The notes under the pieces are model-generated. The model had not been told where the DNA came from and did no database searches. It saw only the letters and a program-made list of their open reading frames with translations. From assembly GCA_905178155.1 (NCBI GenBank), contig CAJINV010000007.1:79029-131937 (forward strand): a DNA stretch of 52,909 nucleotides, written 5' to 3'. The stretch comes from Amoebophrya sp. A120. Its lineage: Eukaryota > Sar > Dinophyceae > Syndiniales > Amoebophryaceae. Shown piece by piece: positions 22,135-32,259 of this stretch. The translations under genes and the position numbers were made by a program. Each line of letters starts with the position of its first letter. The first letter of the stretch is position 1.

Positions 22135-25100
22135 TCACGCAGAGCCCGACACCCGTATCTTGTCCGGAAGCCCGGCTCGCTGTGGGATATCGCGTTCCCA
22201 AACGTTCTTACCCTCTCAACTGTTACACGAAAAATTTGTGACGTAAGAATAGCAAAAGCGAAAAGGGAGAGCTTGTTGAACCTGTCGCGTTACAAATTGG
22301 GCACAGATTCGCTATGAGCCTGTTTAGCAATTCGAGGATTTGCCAGGCGAAGCATGTACCTCGACCGTGCGTGTGGCAGCTGAAAGTAATTTTGCATGAC
22401 AAACAAGGCCCACGCGTGGGAGCAGGGTCCCCACGCTGGGGCCTTGTGTGCGCCCCTAGTGGCGCGAGTGGGAGAAGGGTGTTCGGCATCAGGGCGGACA
22501 GTGTCCCCCCTCGGCCTCGGCCTCGCCTCACATCAGGAGGCGCGCGCATAGCGACTTAGTGCGAGAAGCGCGACTCCCGGGGGCAGGCTGTTCGGCAGCG
22601 GGGCGGACGATTCGAAACCGCCCCTGGAAAAGAAATCCGGCCCCAAAGTTGCTTGTGCGCAACACAGATCGGAGATTTCTTTCCCCGGGCGGTATGGACT
22701 TTCCACGCCGCGTCCTGCGGGAGCCAAAGCGAGGGCGTAGAAAGTCCATACCGCTCGTGAAAAAGAAATCCGGCCCCAAAGTTGCTTTTGCGTAACACAG
22801 CTCGGCGATTTCTTTCCCCGGGCGGTATGGACTTTCTACGCCCCGTCCTGCGGGAGCCAAGACGAGGGCGTAGAAAGTCCATATCGCCCGTGAAAAAGAA
22901 ATCCGGCCCCAAAGTTGCTTTTGCGCAACACAGATCGGAGATTTCTTTCCCCGGACGGTATGGACTTTCTACGCCGCGTCCTGCGGGAGCCAAGGCGAGG
23001 GCGTAGAAATTCCATACGTGGAAAAGAAATCCCGTCCCCAAGTTGCTTTCGCGCATACACAGATTGGAGATATCTTTCCCCGGGCGGTATGGACTTTCTA
23101 CGCCGCGTCCTGCGGGAGCCAAGGCGAGGGCGTAGAAATTCCATACCGCCCGTGGAAAAGAAATCCGGTCCCAAAGTTGCTTTTGCGCAACACAGATCGG
23201 AGATTTCTTTCTCCGGGCGGCATGGACTTTCTATGCCGCGTCCTGCGGGAGCCAAGACGAGGGCTGTTTAGCACTTCGAGGATTTGCCACGCGAAGCACG
23301 TCGACCGTGTGGCAGCTGCTAGCTGCAATTTTGCATGACAAATCATGTAACAGCTGAGAAAGCAATCGATTTGAGAAACCCATACGGGAACAGCTTCTCG
23401 TACAGAAACACCCGCTATGGAAATGCACAACTTCCCCTCCTCCCCGTCATTTGTGGTCATGGCAAATCCCAAAAATTAATGCACACTGATGTGCCTCTTC
23501 CTCTTGGCACTGTTTGCATGAGCATGCCAAGTTCTAGCTGCAACCCAAATGAAACTTCTACACTGCTGTGCAAATTTCTGATGCAAAACCAGCAGGCTTG
23601 CTGCCGCTTGAATTGCCGTTGCGTTCATGGTATACAAATCAATGAGGGGGAGCGGGACGAGTTATGCAGTCGGATACCAGCGCTTCCTCACTTGCGAGAA
23701 TGCCTTCGATGTTCGGCGGGTACCTTTATTTCTTTCGAGGATTTTTTGTCATGCGACAATCCCATTCACAACAAGTGCGGAGCAGGTACTATGATGCAAG
23801 TGAGCACTTCTTGTTATGCAATGATAAAGCAGTTTTCATACAGAACCAGAAGTAACAGTATAGTACCTTCCTTTCCCCAACTGCTTTCGCGATTCGTCGA
23901 TGCACTGGAGGAAAAATTCTTCCAATATCGCGGGAAAAAACTGCTTCGTTGTCGTGAACTTGTGATGCAGGAAATGAAGCGCTATAGTGTTTGTCTTGCT
24001 ACTACACCTGCGAAGACATTAGATTTTCAACCGTGTAGCTTTCCCTTGGGAAGTGCGCATGGCAAATTCCCTGCGTCACGTGTCGCGAACTTGTGACGCA
24101 GATCTTGCAAAATCATCACAGTGAGACAGTTTTTTCGTGGGATATCCAAGCCTGACTTTCTACTAAAATGGTCGGCTATGAACTGCAAAAGTATCGTACT
24201 CGTATATATGCATTACAAATTTCCTCAGCATGACACAAAAAATTTGTAATGCTGATCTACCTTTGAGAAAAAGATTTGTAATGCATGATCGCAATACGAG
24301 TACGATGCTTTTGCAGTGCATATCGGCCCGCTGACTCCTCAGACTCCTTGCTTTCGCCTGCTCTTCTCGCAGGCATTATGGTGTTCTCAAGCGTTACGCT
24401 CTCAACTGCCTATTTTACGATGAATTTGTGACGCAAGAACAGCAACAGTGAAATCGGCAAGCTTGCAACTTTCGCATCACAAATTTGGCACAGATCAAGA
24501 TGCTAGTAGGTACTTAGCCCTATTCAATAATCTGTCATGCGAAGTAGTTTGGTCCTCTGGCGGCCTTCTTGTGGTAATCGTAATTTTCCATGACAACAAA
24601 TCATGTCACAGCTGAGAATGCAACTGATTTGAGAATCCGATAGACACTCCTGCAGTCTTCTAATCGCGTCCACATACGTATCCCGAGACAAAAAACTGTC
24701 TCACTAGTCTCAAACCGCACTAGTATTTGCACGACACTCAGCAACACAAATTCTTCGACCAGCATGAGCATATCTACTACTCAAGGACACTGTCCGCATA
24801 AGAAATTACAAGAGGAGTGACTGAAACAGCTTTTTGCGTTTCCATCGATAATAGGCGATTTTTTCCAAGTCCGAGGGGTTTGACTCGTTGTTGGCCGTAG
24901 TTTCGTGTATGGCAAGCTGTTTGTTCTTCTCGTCTTGCTTGGATTGCAGGGCGACCTTGTTGTTCGGATTTAAGTGTTGTTCAATCATCGAATTTGTTTA
25001 TTCTACATCAGTGCTGTTCTGTTTCTTCTCGGAACTTGATTTAGTTTTCTCGTCGTCCGTCGTGTCTTATTTATTACAAAACAACGACTCGTCCTGCAGG

Positions 25101-28100
25101 AGCTACTGTGGCTCCCGCAACACGAAGATGGATCTGATACACTACTTATCCGAAATGAACAAAAAAAAAGCCGAGAACCTTTGTGCTCGTATCAAATGCA
25201 AATATCGATCTGGGTCTGGCAGTAGAGTATAGGAGTTTGTCATGCATTTTCTGGATCACACAGATGTTGGTCTCAAATGCACGCAACATCACTACAGGTT
25301 TTGCGCAGGCCTCTCGATGCTTGTTCCGCATGAGCAAATTCCTACTTGCGTAGCAAAAGATGGGCAGCGTTATGCGCTCATGCAAGACAAATTTCTGTGT
25401 GATCCAGATGGTGCATCATAAGTTCGAACTTTTATTCCAGACCCAGACATGAAATTTATTGCAATGCATAGCTCGCCTGTGCCCGTTCCACCGCTGCTTT
25501 CTATTCTGCGTAAAAACGTCCCTACCCCATAGTTGTCATGCAAATCTGCATGCTGAAAATGTTTCTCGTGCGGAGCCCCATGAGAAGCATAGTCTTGTAG
25601 TCGTGTTTTAGAATTTGCCATGCTCTAATCAGCATAATATGCTACATCTGTGAAGCTGATAAACTAATCTAAACAGGATTACAACACTACGAGGATCGAG
25701 ACTTGTCACGCGCAACAGCCAAAGCTTGTTGCTTTTTTCTCTAGCAGATTTCCCATCTTGACTCTGGGGTCGTAGGGATGTTTTTCCTCAGGATAATTTC
25801 AAAACCTTGTTTTGTCGTTTTGCGCCCTTGATCTGATCCTCGAGAAAAAGCCGGTCTTCCTCCAGCGCTTCGGTTTTTGCTCGCCACTTGTCCACTTCGC
25901 GCTTGTGATATCAGAATGTACAACTTCCCCCCCCTGCTCTTCCCGTGATTTGCATGGCATGATGAGCAACACAAGCAAACGGGAGATATGTGGCTTCCGC
26001 ATGACAAACCTATCTGCACGCGGATTGTAGTCGTGGTGTTTGAGGTACTTGTTTTTCCAAGATTTGTCATGCGGACAGTGCCTAAAGGGACCAGGGTGTA
26101 GATTTAGTATGTTGCATGACAACTACTGAGCGGGGGACGTCGAATTCCGCAGTCTCATATGTGCTGCTTGCACAGTTCATCGAGCCGCAGAGCCTCCGTC
26201 ATGAACCACTCCAGCTCCTACAGAAGATATGCAAGAAGAATAAGAAAGCTGTGTAAGTGTCAATGTGTGTTGCAGAGGATGCAAGACGCCTACACTTGTC
26301 ATGCTGGACATGCGTCAGAGGTTCTTCTTGTAAGTGTTTTCACGTACTAGCTACGCATGAGAGGTTTTCTCTGTCATGCAGAGCAAATTTGTGATGCTGT
26401 TCCTCGAAGAAAGTAATACACTTACACACTTTTTTCCTGGATAAAAGAGTTGTATGTTTTACTGCTAGAACCAATTCGCGACTTTGACTTTCATGCAACT
26501 AGTAATTATCCAAAGCTTCAGAAATAATTTTCACGCAGATGACATTTGATTTTGTTCTCATCTTCACAACAGCCATTTTTGTCATCATGCGGAGCATCAA
26601 GTACTCGCTCAAGCAGGACGAGAAGCGCCTCACCTTTTCTATCCTATGGAAAAACGTTCCCACCCCATTTTTGTCATGCAGTAAACCTGCACGCTTAAAA
26701 TGTTTCTCATGCAGAGCTTCATGAGAGGCGTTTTCTAGTCGTTTTATTGATATTTGTGGTGCCCGAAGCAGCATCTTAGAAATAGATCTGTGATGCTGGT
26801 GAACTAGGTAAACCGGATTATTACACGACTACGAGGCCAAAAAACCTGTCATGCGCAACAACCAAAGCTGGTTGATTTGTCTAGCAGACTTACAACTGCC
26901 AACTTGAATATGGGGAGGTGGGGACGTCTTTACACCGGATATTTTCCAAGCTTTGGATTTTCGAGTCCCTTCGGATCTTATCCTGTGCAAAAGTATCGCA
27001 CTCGTATTTTGCAATCATGCATTACAAATCTTTTTCTTTTTAAGGCAAATCCGCATTACAAATTCAATTTCTCACGCTGAGGAGATTTGTGATGCATTTA
27101 TACGAGTACGATACTTTTGCATTTCATAGGTCTTCAAAATTTCCTCATCCGCGCGCTCCTTTAACTGCCGAAATTCCCTCTGTATGTTGTACATGTGCGT
27201 TTTGTAGGCGAGGAAAAAATCTCCGTTATGCACAATTGCAAAAGTTCTTGTATCGTGCTTTTGTTGTATTTACTGGTGCATTGCATCGCAAATGATTTTC
27301 TCAAGAACTACAAAAACGCAGTTTGTCATGCTGGATTCAAGTGAATTTAAGTAGGCACGGATCTGTCCTCGTGGAGGTGGACGAAGATGATCATTGCAGT
27401 GTATTTTAATTCCACCGAGCACGATACAACTTTTGCAAAGGATATCTTTCATGCTCCTGCAGCAGCGTACTGACGGATACGTCTAAGTTATCCCACGAAA
27501 GAGTGTTACAGTTACACATGTGTTGGCAATTCAGCAACACAAATTTTCTCTGCATGAGAGGAAAAACTTGCAATGCGCAGACCATAATGGGAAACACTAA
27601 TGAAATGAAGCTCGGAAGCATGTCTGGCATGTCAGAGGTTGTCTGTCATGCTGAGCTTGCAAAACAATGTGTAACTGTAACACTTTTTTCTCGTGATATA
27701 AGTTCTGCGCCAAGGACTTCAGCTTCGCTTATGGATTGCAAAAGTGGCCGATATTAATACTCGTGGTAAAAGTAATTCATAATCATACTCACGTCACTGA
27801 AATAATGCACGGGCATGACAAATATTCTTCCAAATTTGAAACAGCACTATAGTACTAATTCCAACTTTTAGTCTTCTTCCCGAAAATAAAATTTGTGATG
27901 TAATAATTCCTACCAGGACGATAGCGATACTACTTTTGCGATGCATATCTCTGCCAGGGACACTATTCTCGGCCCGGCACCGGGGACGGACGCGAGCACC
28001 AGTTTCTTCTCCTTTACGGACGTGAGGTATGGGAGTGCACACCTCCCGCTGCTCCCCCTTCTTTGTACTATAGCATGAACACCAGCAATACAAACCCCAG

Positions 28101-28317
28101 CACACGTAGAGCCTCTGCATGACAAATGTGTCGTGCGCCCAGTGTAGTACTGTTTCTACTTCCGAAATTTGTCATGCACACAATGCCACGAGACAGCGAC
28201 TGGATTTGGCGTCTTGCATGACAAATGAGAGGGAAGGGGACGAGTTGTGCACTGTCATATGAGAAACGTTTCCTGCTGGTTAGCCGTGCCCGGCATGGAG
28301 GAAGCCGTGTCCGCCAT
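22135..28317 (-). CDS. About 19-exon gene for a 320-aa coiled-coil protein
   Basis: Exons (minus): 28317-28260, 28022-27948, 27724-27699, 27483-27445, 27221-27129, 26973-26942 plus one base at 26634, 26498-26445, 26217-26160, 25903-25796, 25496-25471, 25184-25179, 24955-24851, 24673-24643, 24371-24323, 24171-24145, 23920-23863, 23719-23677, 23410-23385, 22182-22135. They sum to 963 nt, open from ATG ([10 protein letters not shown]) to TGA. From about residue 50 the product is nearly all helical and charged ([52 protein letters not shown]), so it is a coiled-coil protein; a cytoskeletal or flagellar role is only a guess. The six-base exon at 25184 and the junction at 26634 are the weakest points. 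Sixteen or more introns are introners. Confidence 0.72.
22188..23384. mobile_element. Introner element, family D, expanded by internal tandem repeats
   Basis: The ends are D-type (TATCGCGTTCCCAAACGTTC and GATTTGAGAAACCCATA). TSD TGGGA/CGGGA. Two D-like interior arms with CTGTTTAGCA.TTCGAGGATT at 22319 and 23264 bracket about five to six tandem units. At 1197 bp it is about five times normal D length. It is the last intron of the coiled-coil gene; removal with one TSD is in frame. Confidence 0.8.
22560..23265. repeat. Tandem repeat array, about 130-bp unit with internal hairpin
   Basis: Each unit contains CGCGTCCTGCGGGAGCCAA, GCGTAGAAAGTCCATACCGC, AAAGAAATCCGGCCCCAAAG, TTGCTTTTGCGCAACACAGA and GATTTCTTTCCCCGGGCGGT. 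GCGTAGAAAGTCCATA and TATGGACTTTCTACGC within a unit are inverted repeats, so each unit can fold. Five to six copies lie inside the family-D introner. Confidence 0.9.
23416..23676. mobile_element. Introner element, family F
   Basis: Starts TATGGAAATGCACAACTTCC and ends CGAGTTATGCAGTCGGATA. TSD CCCGC/CCAGC. Intron of the coiled-coil gene. Confidence 0.8.
23725..23862. mobile_element. Introner-like element, unclassified (138 bp)
   Basis: Flanked by GTACC (extending to GTACCTT) on both sides; the start is TTTATTTCTTTCGAGG and the end AGAAGTAACAGTATA. The TIR is weak. Removing it with one flank keeps the coiled-coil gene in frame. Confidence 0.6.
23926..24144. mobile_element. Introner element, family G
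   Basis: Starts TATCGCGGGAAAAAACTGCT and ends CAGTTTTTTCGTGGGATA. TSD TCCAA on both sides. Intron of the coiled-coil gene. Confidence 0.85.
24177..24322. mobile_element. Introner element, family A
   Basis: Starts TATGAACTGCAAAAGTATCG and ends CGATGCTTTTGCAGTGCATA. TSD TCGGC on both sides. Intron of the coiled-coil gene. Confidence 0.9.
24377..24642. mobile_element. Introner element, family D
   Basis: Starts TATGGTGTTCTCAAGCGTTA and ends GATTTGAGAATCCGATA. TSD GGCAT/GACAC (3 of 5). Intron of the coiled-coil gene. Confidence 0.78.
24679..24850. mobile_element. Introner element, family G
   Basis: Starts TATCCCGAGACAAAAAACTG and ends ACAGCTTTTTGCGTTTCCAT + CGATA. TSD ATACG/ATAGG. Intron of the coiled-coil gene. 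Confidence 0.75.
24956..25178 (-). other. Probable GT-AG intron without introner features
   Basis: Donor AAG^GTTCTC and acceptor AACAAG^GTC on the minus strand, phase 0 on both sides. It removes an in-frame TAA near 25002. The exon upstream of it would be only six bases, abutting a family-B element, so the two may be removed together. Confidence 0.45.
25190..25470. mobile_element. Introner element, family B
   Basis: Starts TATCAAATGCAAATATCGAT and ends TTTATTGCAATGCATA. TSD GCTCG on both sides. Intron of the coiled-coil gene. Confidence 0.88.
25502..25795. mobile_element. Introner element, family C
   Basis: Starts TATTCTGCGTAAAAACGTCC and ends GGGATGTTTTTCCTCAGGAT + A. TSD CTTTC/ATTTC. Intron of the coiled-coil gene. 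Confidence 0.82.
25909..26159. mobile_element. Introner element, family F
   Basis: Starts TATCAGAATGTACAACTTCC and ends GAATTCCGCAGTCTCATA. TSD TGTGA/TGTGC. Intron of the coiled-coil gene. Confidence 0.8.
26228..26443. mobile_element. Introner element, family E
   Basis: Starts TATGCAAGAAGAATAAGAAA and ends ACTTACACACTTTTTTCCTG + GATA. TSD GAAGA/AAAGA. The intron appears to extend past the element to a CTGTAG^GAG acceptor at 26218. It belongs to the coiled-coil gene. Confidence 0.75.
26640..26941. mobile_element. Introner element, family C, next to an ordinary donor
   Basis: Starts TATCCTATGGAAAAACGTTC and ends GGGGACGTCTTTACACCGGA + TA. TSD TTTTC on both sides. On the minus strand the base right after it is followed by GTGAGG, a good donor that pairs with CTAG at 26499. 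Element and old intron together make a 443-bp gap in the coding sequence. Confidence 0.8.
26979..27128. mobile_element. Introner element, family A
   Basis: Starts TATCCTGTGCAAAAGTATCG and ends CGATACTTTTGCATTTCATA. TSD GATCT/GGTCT. Intron of the coiled-coil gene. Confidence 0.88.
27227..27444. mobile_element. Introner element, family A (long form)
   Basis: Starts TATGCACAATTGCAAAAGTT and ends GATACAACTTTTGCAAAGGA + TA. TSD TCCGT/TCTTT (3 of 5). Removal with one TSD is in frame. Confidence 0.75.
27489..27698. mobile_element. Introner element, family G
   Basis: Starts TATCCCACGAAAGAGTGTTA and ends GTAACACTTTTTTCTCGTGA + TA. TSD TAAGT on both sides. Intron of the coiled-coil gene. Confidence 0.88.
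27730..27947. mobile_element. Introner element, family A (long form)
   Basis: Starts TATGGATTGCAAAAGTGGCC and ends GATACTACTTTTGCGATGCA + TA. TSD TCGCT/TCTCT. Intron of the coiled-coil gene. Confidence 0.8.
28028..28259. mobile_element. Introner element, family F
   Basis: Starts TATGGGAGTGCACACCTCCC and ends CGAGTTGTGCACTGTCATA. TSD TGAGG/TGAGA. First intron of the coiled-coil gene. Confidence 0.82.
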
Positions 28318-29062
28318 GTTGGGCAGTGGTCCTCCTGGTCGTGTGTAATTCTAATTGCGGTGGCAATCAAATATAGATCGCTGCGGTGGAAAAAGAAATA
28401 TACGACCCTCCTGAAAGCAGCACTTGCGCAGTTTTATTGAGTACTTATGCTTTCATCAGGCAGGCGAGAAATAGTTGATGTTGCCGCCCAAAGTCACCAT
28501 CGTCATTGTCATATCGAGTCATCATAACATCTTCGATTTTCTTCATTCATCTACATCTACTAAGTACACCCATGGGCATCAACAAGGTTACACGATTAAC
28601 ACTGTTCTTCGCCTTCTTGCTAAGGGCTAGATCTACCAGCCTGCTGCAATTCAAATCGTGGAGCGGCAGGCTTCTCCTGCCTACTTGTTACAACCGCTCG
28701 GGCTCGACGAGCTTGGGGGCGTTCTTCTCAGTTTTTGCAGCATCTTGCTCCCGCTCATCTCCACACCTATCAAAAATTACTGTTTGATGCACCTGCCAGT
28801 ACAAATTACTCACTGCATTTCGTACTTACTGCTCGGCTAGGTAGTATAATCTTCTCATTCACCAGAGGACTTTGCTTCTGATTTTTTTTGCTGTTCCCCC
28901 TCCCAAAAGCAAGAACATTCTTCGTCCTAGAAGAAGCTTGTAGCCATCCGTTCGATGTTGTTGGCGCTCGTATTAAAAGGGAGTTCTGCTGCAGCTGTGT
29001 GGCTGGCTCGGTCAAAAAGTAGTTGCTTGTAGTTCATCTGGTTCATCTGCATCAGAAATATT
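28318..29062. other. Intergenic, no gene recognised
   Basis: 5' flank of the coiled-coil gene and left flank of the GC-rich element. Only short frames are open. Confidence 0.5.
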
Positions 29063-30700
29063 AGAGCGGGGTAACTAATTCTGACGAGTTGTGGCCGTCC
29101 CACTTCTCACCCGCCCGGCCGGGTGGGTGACTAGTGGGACGAAACCAGGATCCTGACCAGCTGGACCTCCCCCCCTTGTTCGATTTGCGCCACCAAGACC
29201 CGAACTACGGGGGGGGCCTCCCCCCCTTGTTCGGTTCGCGCCGTGAAGATCCCAACCCGGGGGGGGCCTCCCCCCCTTGATCGGTTTGCGCCATCAAGAT
29301 CCGAACAGGGGGGGGCCTCCCCCCCCTTGTTCGGTTTGCACCACCAAGATCCGAACAGGGGGTGGACCTCCCCCCCTTGTTCGGTTTGCGCCGTCAAGAT
29401 CCCAACCCGGGGGGGGGGGCCTCCCCCCTTGTTCGGTTTGGGCCGTCAAGATCCCAACCCGGGGGGGGGCCTCCCCCCCTTGTTCGGTTTGCGCCATCAA
29501 GATCCGAACAGGGGGGGGGGCCTCCCCCCCTTGTTCGGTTTGCGCCATCCAGATCCGAACAAGGGGGGACCTCTCCCCCTTGTCCGATTTGCGCCACCAA
29601 AATCCGAACCAGGGGGGGCCCCCCCTTGTTCGGTTTGCGCCACCAAGATCCGAGCGGGGGAGGGGCCTCCCTCCTCCCCTTGTTCGGCTTGCGCCGTCAA
29701 GATCCGAACAGGGGGGGGACCTCCCCCCCTTGTTCGTTTTGCGCCATCAAGATCCGAACAAGGGGGGCCCCCCCCCTTGTTTCGATTTGCGCCACCAAGA
29801 TCCGAACAAGGGGGGACCCCCCCCCTTGTTCGATTTGTGCCACCAAGATCCGAACTAGGGGGGGGCCCCCCCTTGTTCGGTTTGCGCCGCCCAGATCCAT
29901 CCCAACCCGGGGACGGCCTCCCCCCCTTGTTCGGTTTGCGCCATCAAGATCCGAACAGGGGGGGGGGGCCTCCCCCCCTTGTTCGGTTTGCGCCATCAAG
30001 ATCCGAACAAGGGGGGGGGGCCTCTCCCCCTTGTCCGATTTGCGCCACCAAGATCCGAACTAGGCCCGCCCCCCTTGTTCGGGTTGCGCCAGGGGGGGAC
30101 CCTCCCCCCTTGTTCGATTTGCGCCACCAAGATCCGAACTAGGGGGCCCCCCCCTTGTTCGGTTTGCGCCTTCAAGATCCCAACCCGGGGGGCCCCCCCC
30201 CTTGTTCGATTTGCGCCACCAAGACCCGAACTAGGGGGGGGCCTCACCCCCTTGTTCGGTTTGCGCCATCAAGATCCCAACCCGGGGGGGGCCTCCCCCC
30301 TTGCTCGGTTTGCGCCATCAAGATCCGAACAGGGGGGGGCCTCCCCTCGTTGTTCGGTTTGCGCCGTCAAGATCCCAACCCCGGAGGGGCCTCGCTCCCC
30401 CCCTTGTTCGGTTTGCGCCACCAAGACCCGAACTAGGGGGGGTCTCCCCCCCTTGTTCGATTTGCGCCGTCAAGATCCCAGCCCGGGGGGGCCTCCCCCC
30501 GTTGTTCGGTATGCGCCACCAAGACCCGAACAAGGGGGGCCCCCCCCCTTGTTCGGTTTGCGCCATCAAGATCCCAACCCGGGGGGGCCAAGATCCGGCC
30601 AGCTGGTCAGGATCCTGGTTTCGTCCCACTAGTCACCCACCCGGCCGGGCGGGTGAGAAGTGGGACGGCCACAACTCGTCAGAATTTGTTACCCCGCTCT
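29063..30700. mobile_element. GC-rich hairpin-array element bounded by 102-bp inverted repeats
   Basis: The arms are 29063-29164 and 30599-30700. They are inverted repeats with about one mismatch in 102 bp, starting AGAGCGGGGTAAC and including CCGCCCGGCCGGGTGGGTGA. TTA flanks both sides, a possible 3-bp target duplication. The interior is not a TIR-transposase gene but an array of about 29 units. Long open frames through the array come only from its composition and repeat length and should not be read as proteins. It has the structure of a non-autonomous DNA element (MITE-like with a satellite core). Confidence 0.8.
29165..30598. repeat. Tandem array of about 50-bp self-complementary G/C-tract units
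   Basis: The unit is CCCCCCTTGTTCGGTTTGCG, then CC..(C/A)AAGATCCGAAC, then a run of 6-10 G. TTCGG near the start pairs with CCGAA near the end and the C run with the G run, so every unit can fold as a hairpin. Variant spacers alternate (CCATCAAGAT, CCACCAAGAT, CCGTCAAGAT) and some units use CCCAACCCGG instead of CCGAACAGGG. Confidence 0.9.
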
Positions 30701-31206
30701 TAGAAGTGACAACATCTTCTCCTGCAGACGGGCGCGGCAGAGCAGCTACTCATGTTCAGCTGCGAAACTTTTGTGGAAGTTCTAAGTACAGCTAGCGCAG
30801 TACTAGATGGCCTGCTCGTCGTGTAGTAGAAGTCCCATTTCGTACGACTAGTTTAATATCGCTACTTTCGAAAAAAACCCGCCGTCCAATCATGTTTTGG
30901 CTTTTTCAAGTTATTCCATTTCTCAGTGCTTATCGCAGGAAGGTGTCGTGATGTTGTAGTATCCAAGAAAAAAGTGTGTAAGTGTAACTTTGTAGGAAGA
31001 TCAGCATCTTCACGAATTCGTTTTGCATTACAGGGAAAACCTGTCATGCGCAGCTAGTACGTGGAAACACCTTCTATGAAAGCGGCCTATGACGCACCTC
31101 TAGCATGACAAGTGTAACTTAACAGTTTAGCATTTCCTGCATCACAGACTTACACTTACACAGTTTTTTCCTTGCATATGTAGAAAACTCCAAATCTTCT
31201 GCGTCA
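30701..31206. other. 3' flank of the 129-aa gene, with one introner element
   Basis: Apart from the family-E element at 30960-31177 I see no structure. A different reading of the neighbouring gene would place a short terminal exon (ending LQHHDTFLR) just below 30955. Confidence 0.4.
30960..31177. mobile_element. Introner element, family E
   Basis: Starts TATCCAAGAAAAAAGTGTGT and ends ACACAGTTTTTTCCTTGCAT + A. TSD TGTAG on both sides. It lies 30 bp past the TGA of the 129-aa model, so it is either in the 3' UTR or marks an intron of an alternative frame. Confidence 0.88.
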
Positions 31207-32050
31207 TCACTTCGGCCTTGGGGGAGATTCCGGTGCCCCCGTGCCCGCCGTCGCGCTCCCGTTCAGAAGCGGCACCGTGCCCCCGCCTGGAAATCCGGCG
31301 GTGCTGGTTGAGAGGACGCTGTCCTTGGTTGCATTCACCAAGAGATTATGCATTGCAAAACTATGTAAATCGCTATCGTACTACTGGGAATTGCCTTTGT
31401 ACAAATTTTCTCAGAATAATATAACACAAATGGAATTTGTAAAAATGCTGATTCAGCTACAAAAGTCGATTTGTCATGCGAGGTTGCGATTACTCCGAGT
31501 ACGTTAATATACTTTTGCAGTGCATAGAGGTGCTGGTTTGTTTGGTTGGACGCAGAAAGCGGCTCCGGCGGGGATCGAATGCCGCTGGCTGTACTTATCA
31601 AATGTAAAAATGTCTGGGTCTGGAAGATTGCCAGGCTTTTCATGCACATTTTGCATGACTTCTGATGTCTGTGATGCATGCCCTAGCATCACAGATTTTG
31701 TGAGGGCTTCCCGATGCCTATACCGCATGACAAATGCTCTTTCCGTGTACCAAAACTTGGACTCCCTTTGCTGCTCATGCAATACAAATTTTTTTTAGAA
31801 TCCAAAATCAGCATGACAAGTTGCATTCTTCCAGACCCAGACATTTTTTACAGTTGATAGCACTAGTACTCACACCATGGTACAGCTGCCCGTTCTGTAG
31901 TCTTCTCGACGCGGTGGTGGGGTCCTCTCCTGCTGCAACCGCGGACGAGGGAGATGAGAACATAAAGTCGTGCAGGGAGCGGAGAACTGTCTGCGCCACC
32001 GAACCCCCGGATCCACCTGTAGTGGGGTCGTGTGTTGAGGAATCCGACAT
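31207..32050 (-). CDS. Three-exon gene, 129-aa Ser/Thr/Gly-rich protein
   Basis: Exons (minus): 32050-31860, 31590-31527, 31341-31207. Total 390 nt, ATG (MSDSSTHDPTTGGSGGS) to TGA. The product is polar low complexity with no recognisable domain. Both introns are introners (B and A) with 4/5 TSDs. A second frame of exon 3 stays open through the downstream family-E element and would give a C-terminus with KAEVMTQKIWSFL; I could not decide between them, so the 3' end is uncertain. Confidence 0.55.
31347..31526. mobile_element. Introner element, family A
   Basis: Starts TATGCATTGCAAAACTATGT and ends ATACTTTTGCAGTGCATA. TSD GAGAT/GAGGT. Intron of the 129-aa gene. Confidence 0.85.
31596..31859. 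mobile_element. Introner element, family B
   Basis: Starts TATCAAATGTAAAAATGTCT and ends ATTTTTTACAGTTGATA. TSD GTACT/GCACT. Intron of the 129-aa gene. Confidence 0.88.
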
Positions 32051-32259
32051 ACGTTGCTATTGCTATAATAGTACAACATCGCATTTATTAATTATAATTT
32101 CACCTTGCTTCTAAACTTTATTCAGAAGTGCTTGTCTTGTAGTTCATCTCAACTTCAACAGCAGGATGTTTGGACAAACAATAACAAGGGGTGCTGAGCT
32201 GCTACAACACGACGCTGCACCAGGTTTTTCTTCTACGACTGCGTCTAGCACGATTTATA

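Noticed and set aside
22528-23271. ORFs across the about 130-bp tandem array
   Set aside because: Array units lack stops in several frames; the region is inside an intron of the coiled-coil gene.
24995-26505. In-frame TAG and TAA codons in the coiled-coil gene, suggesting reassigned stop codons
   Set aside because: Each can be removed by an AG acceptor (CTAG^TTG, TGTAG^GAG) or by a GT..AG intron, and the long frames of the other genes contain no internal stops while ending in TAA, TAG or TGA.
26539-26724. Plus-strand TM-like ORF ([19 protein letters not shown])
   Set aside because: It lies in the old GT-AG intron and the adjoining family-C element of the minus-strand coiled-coil gene; no supporting exons on the plus strand.
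29243-30632. Long open reading frames of up to 299 codons in the GC-rich array
   Set aside because: They exist in several frames and on both strands, and simply follow a tandem repeat without stops; the translations are Pro/Gly repeats.
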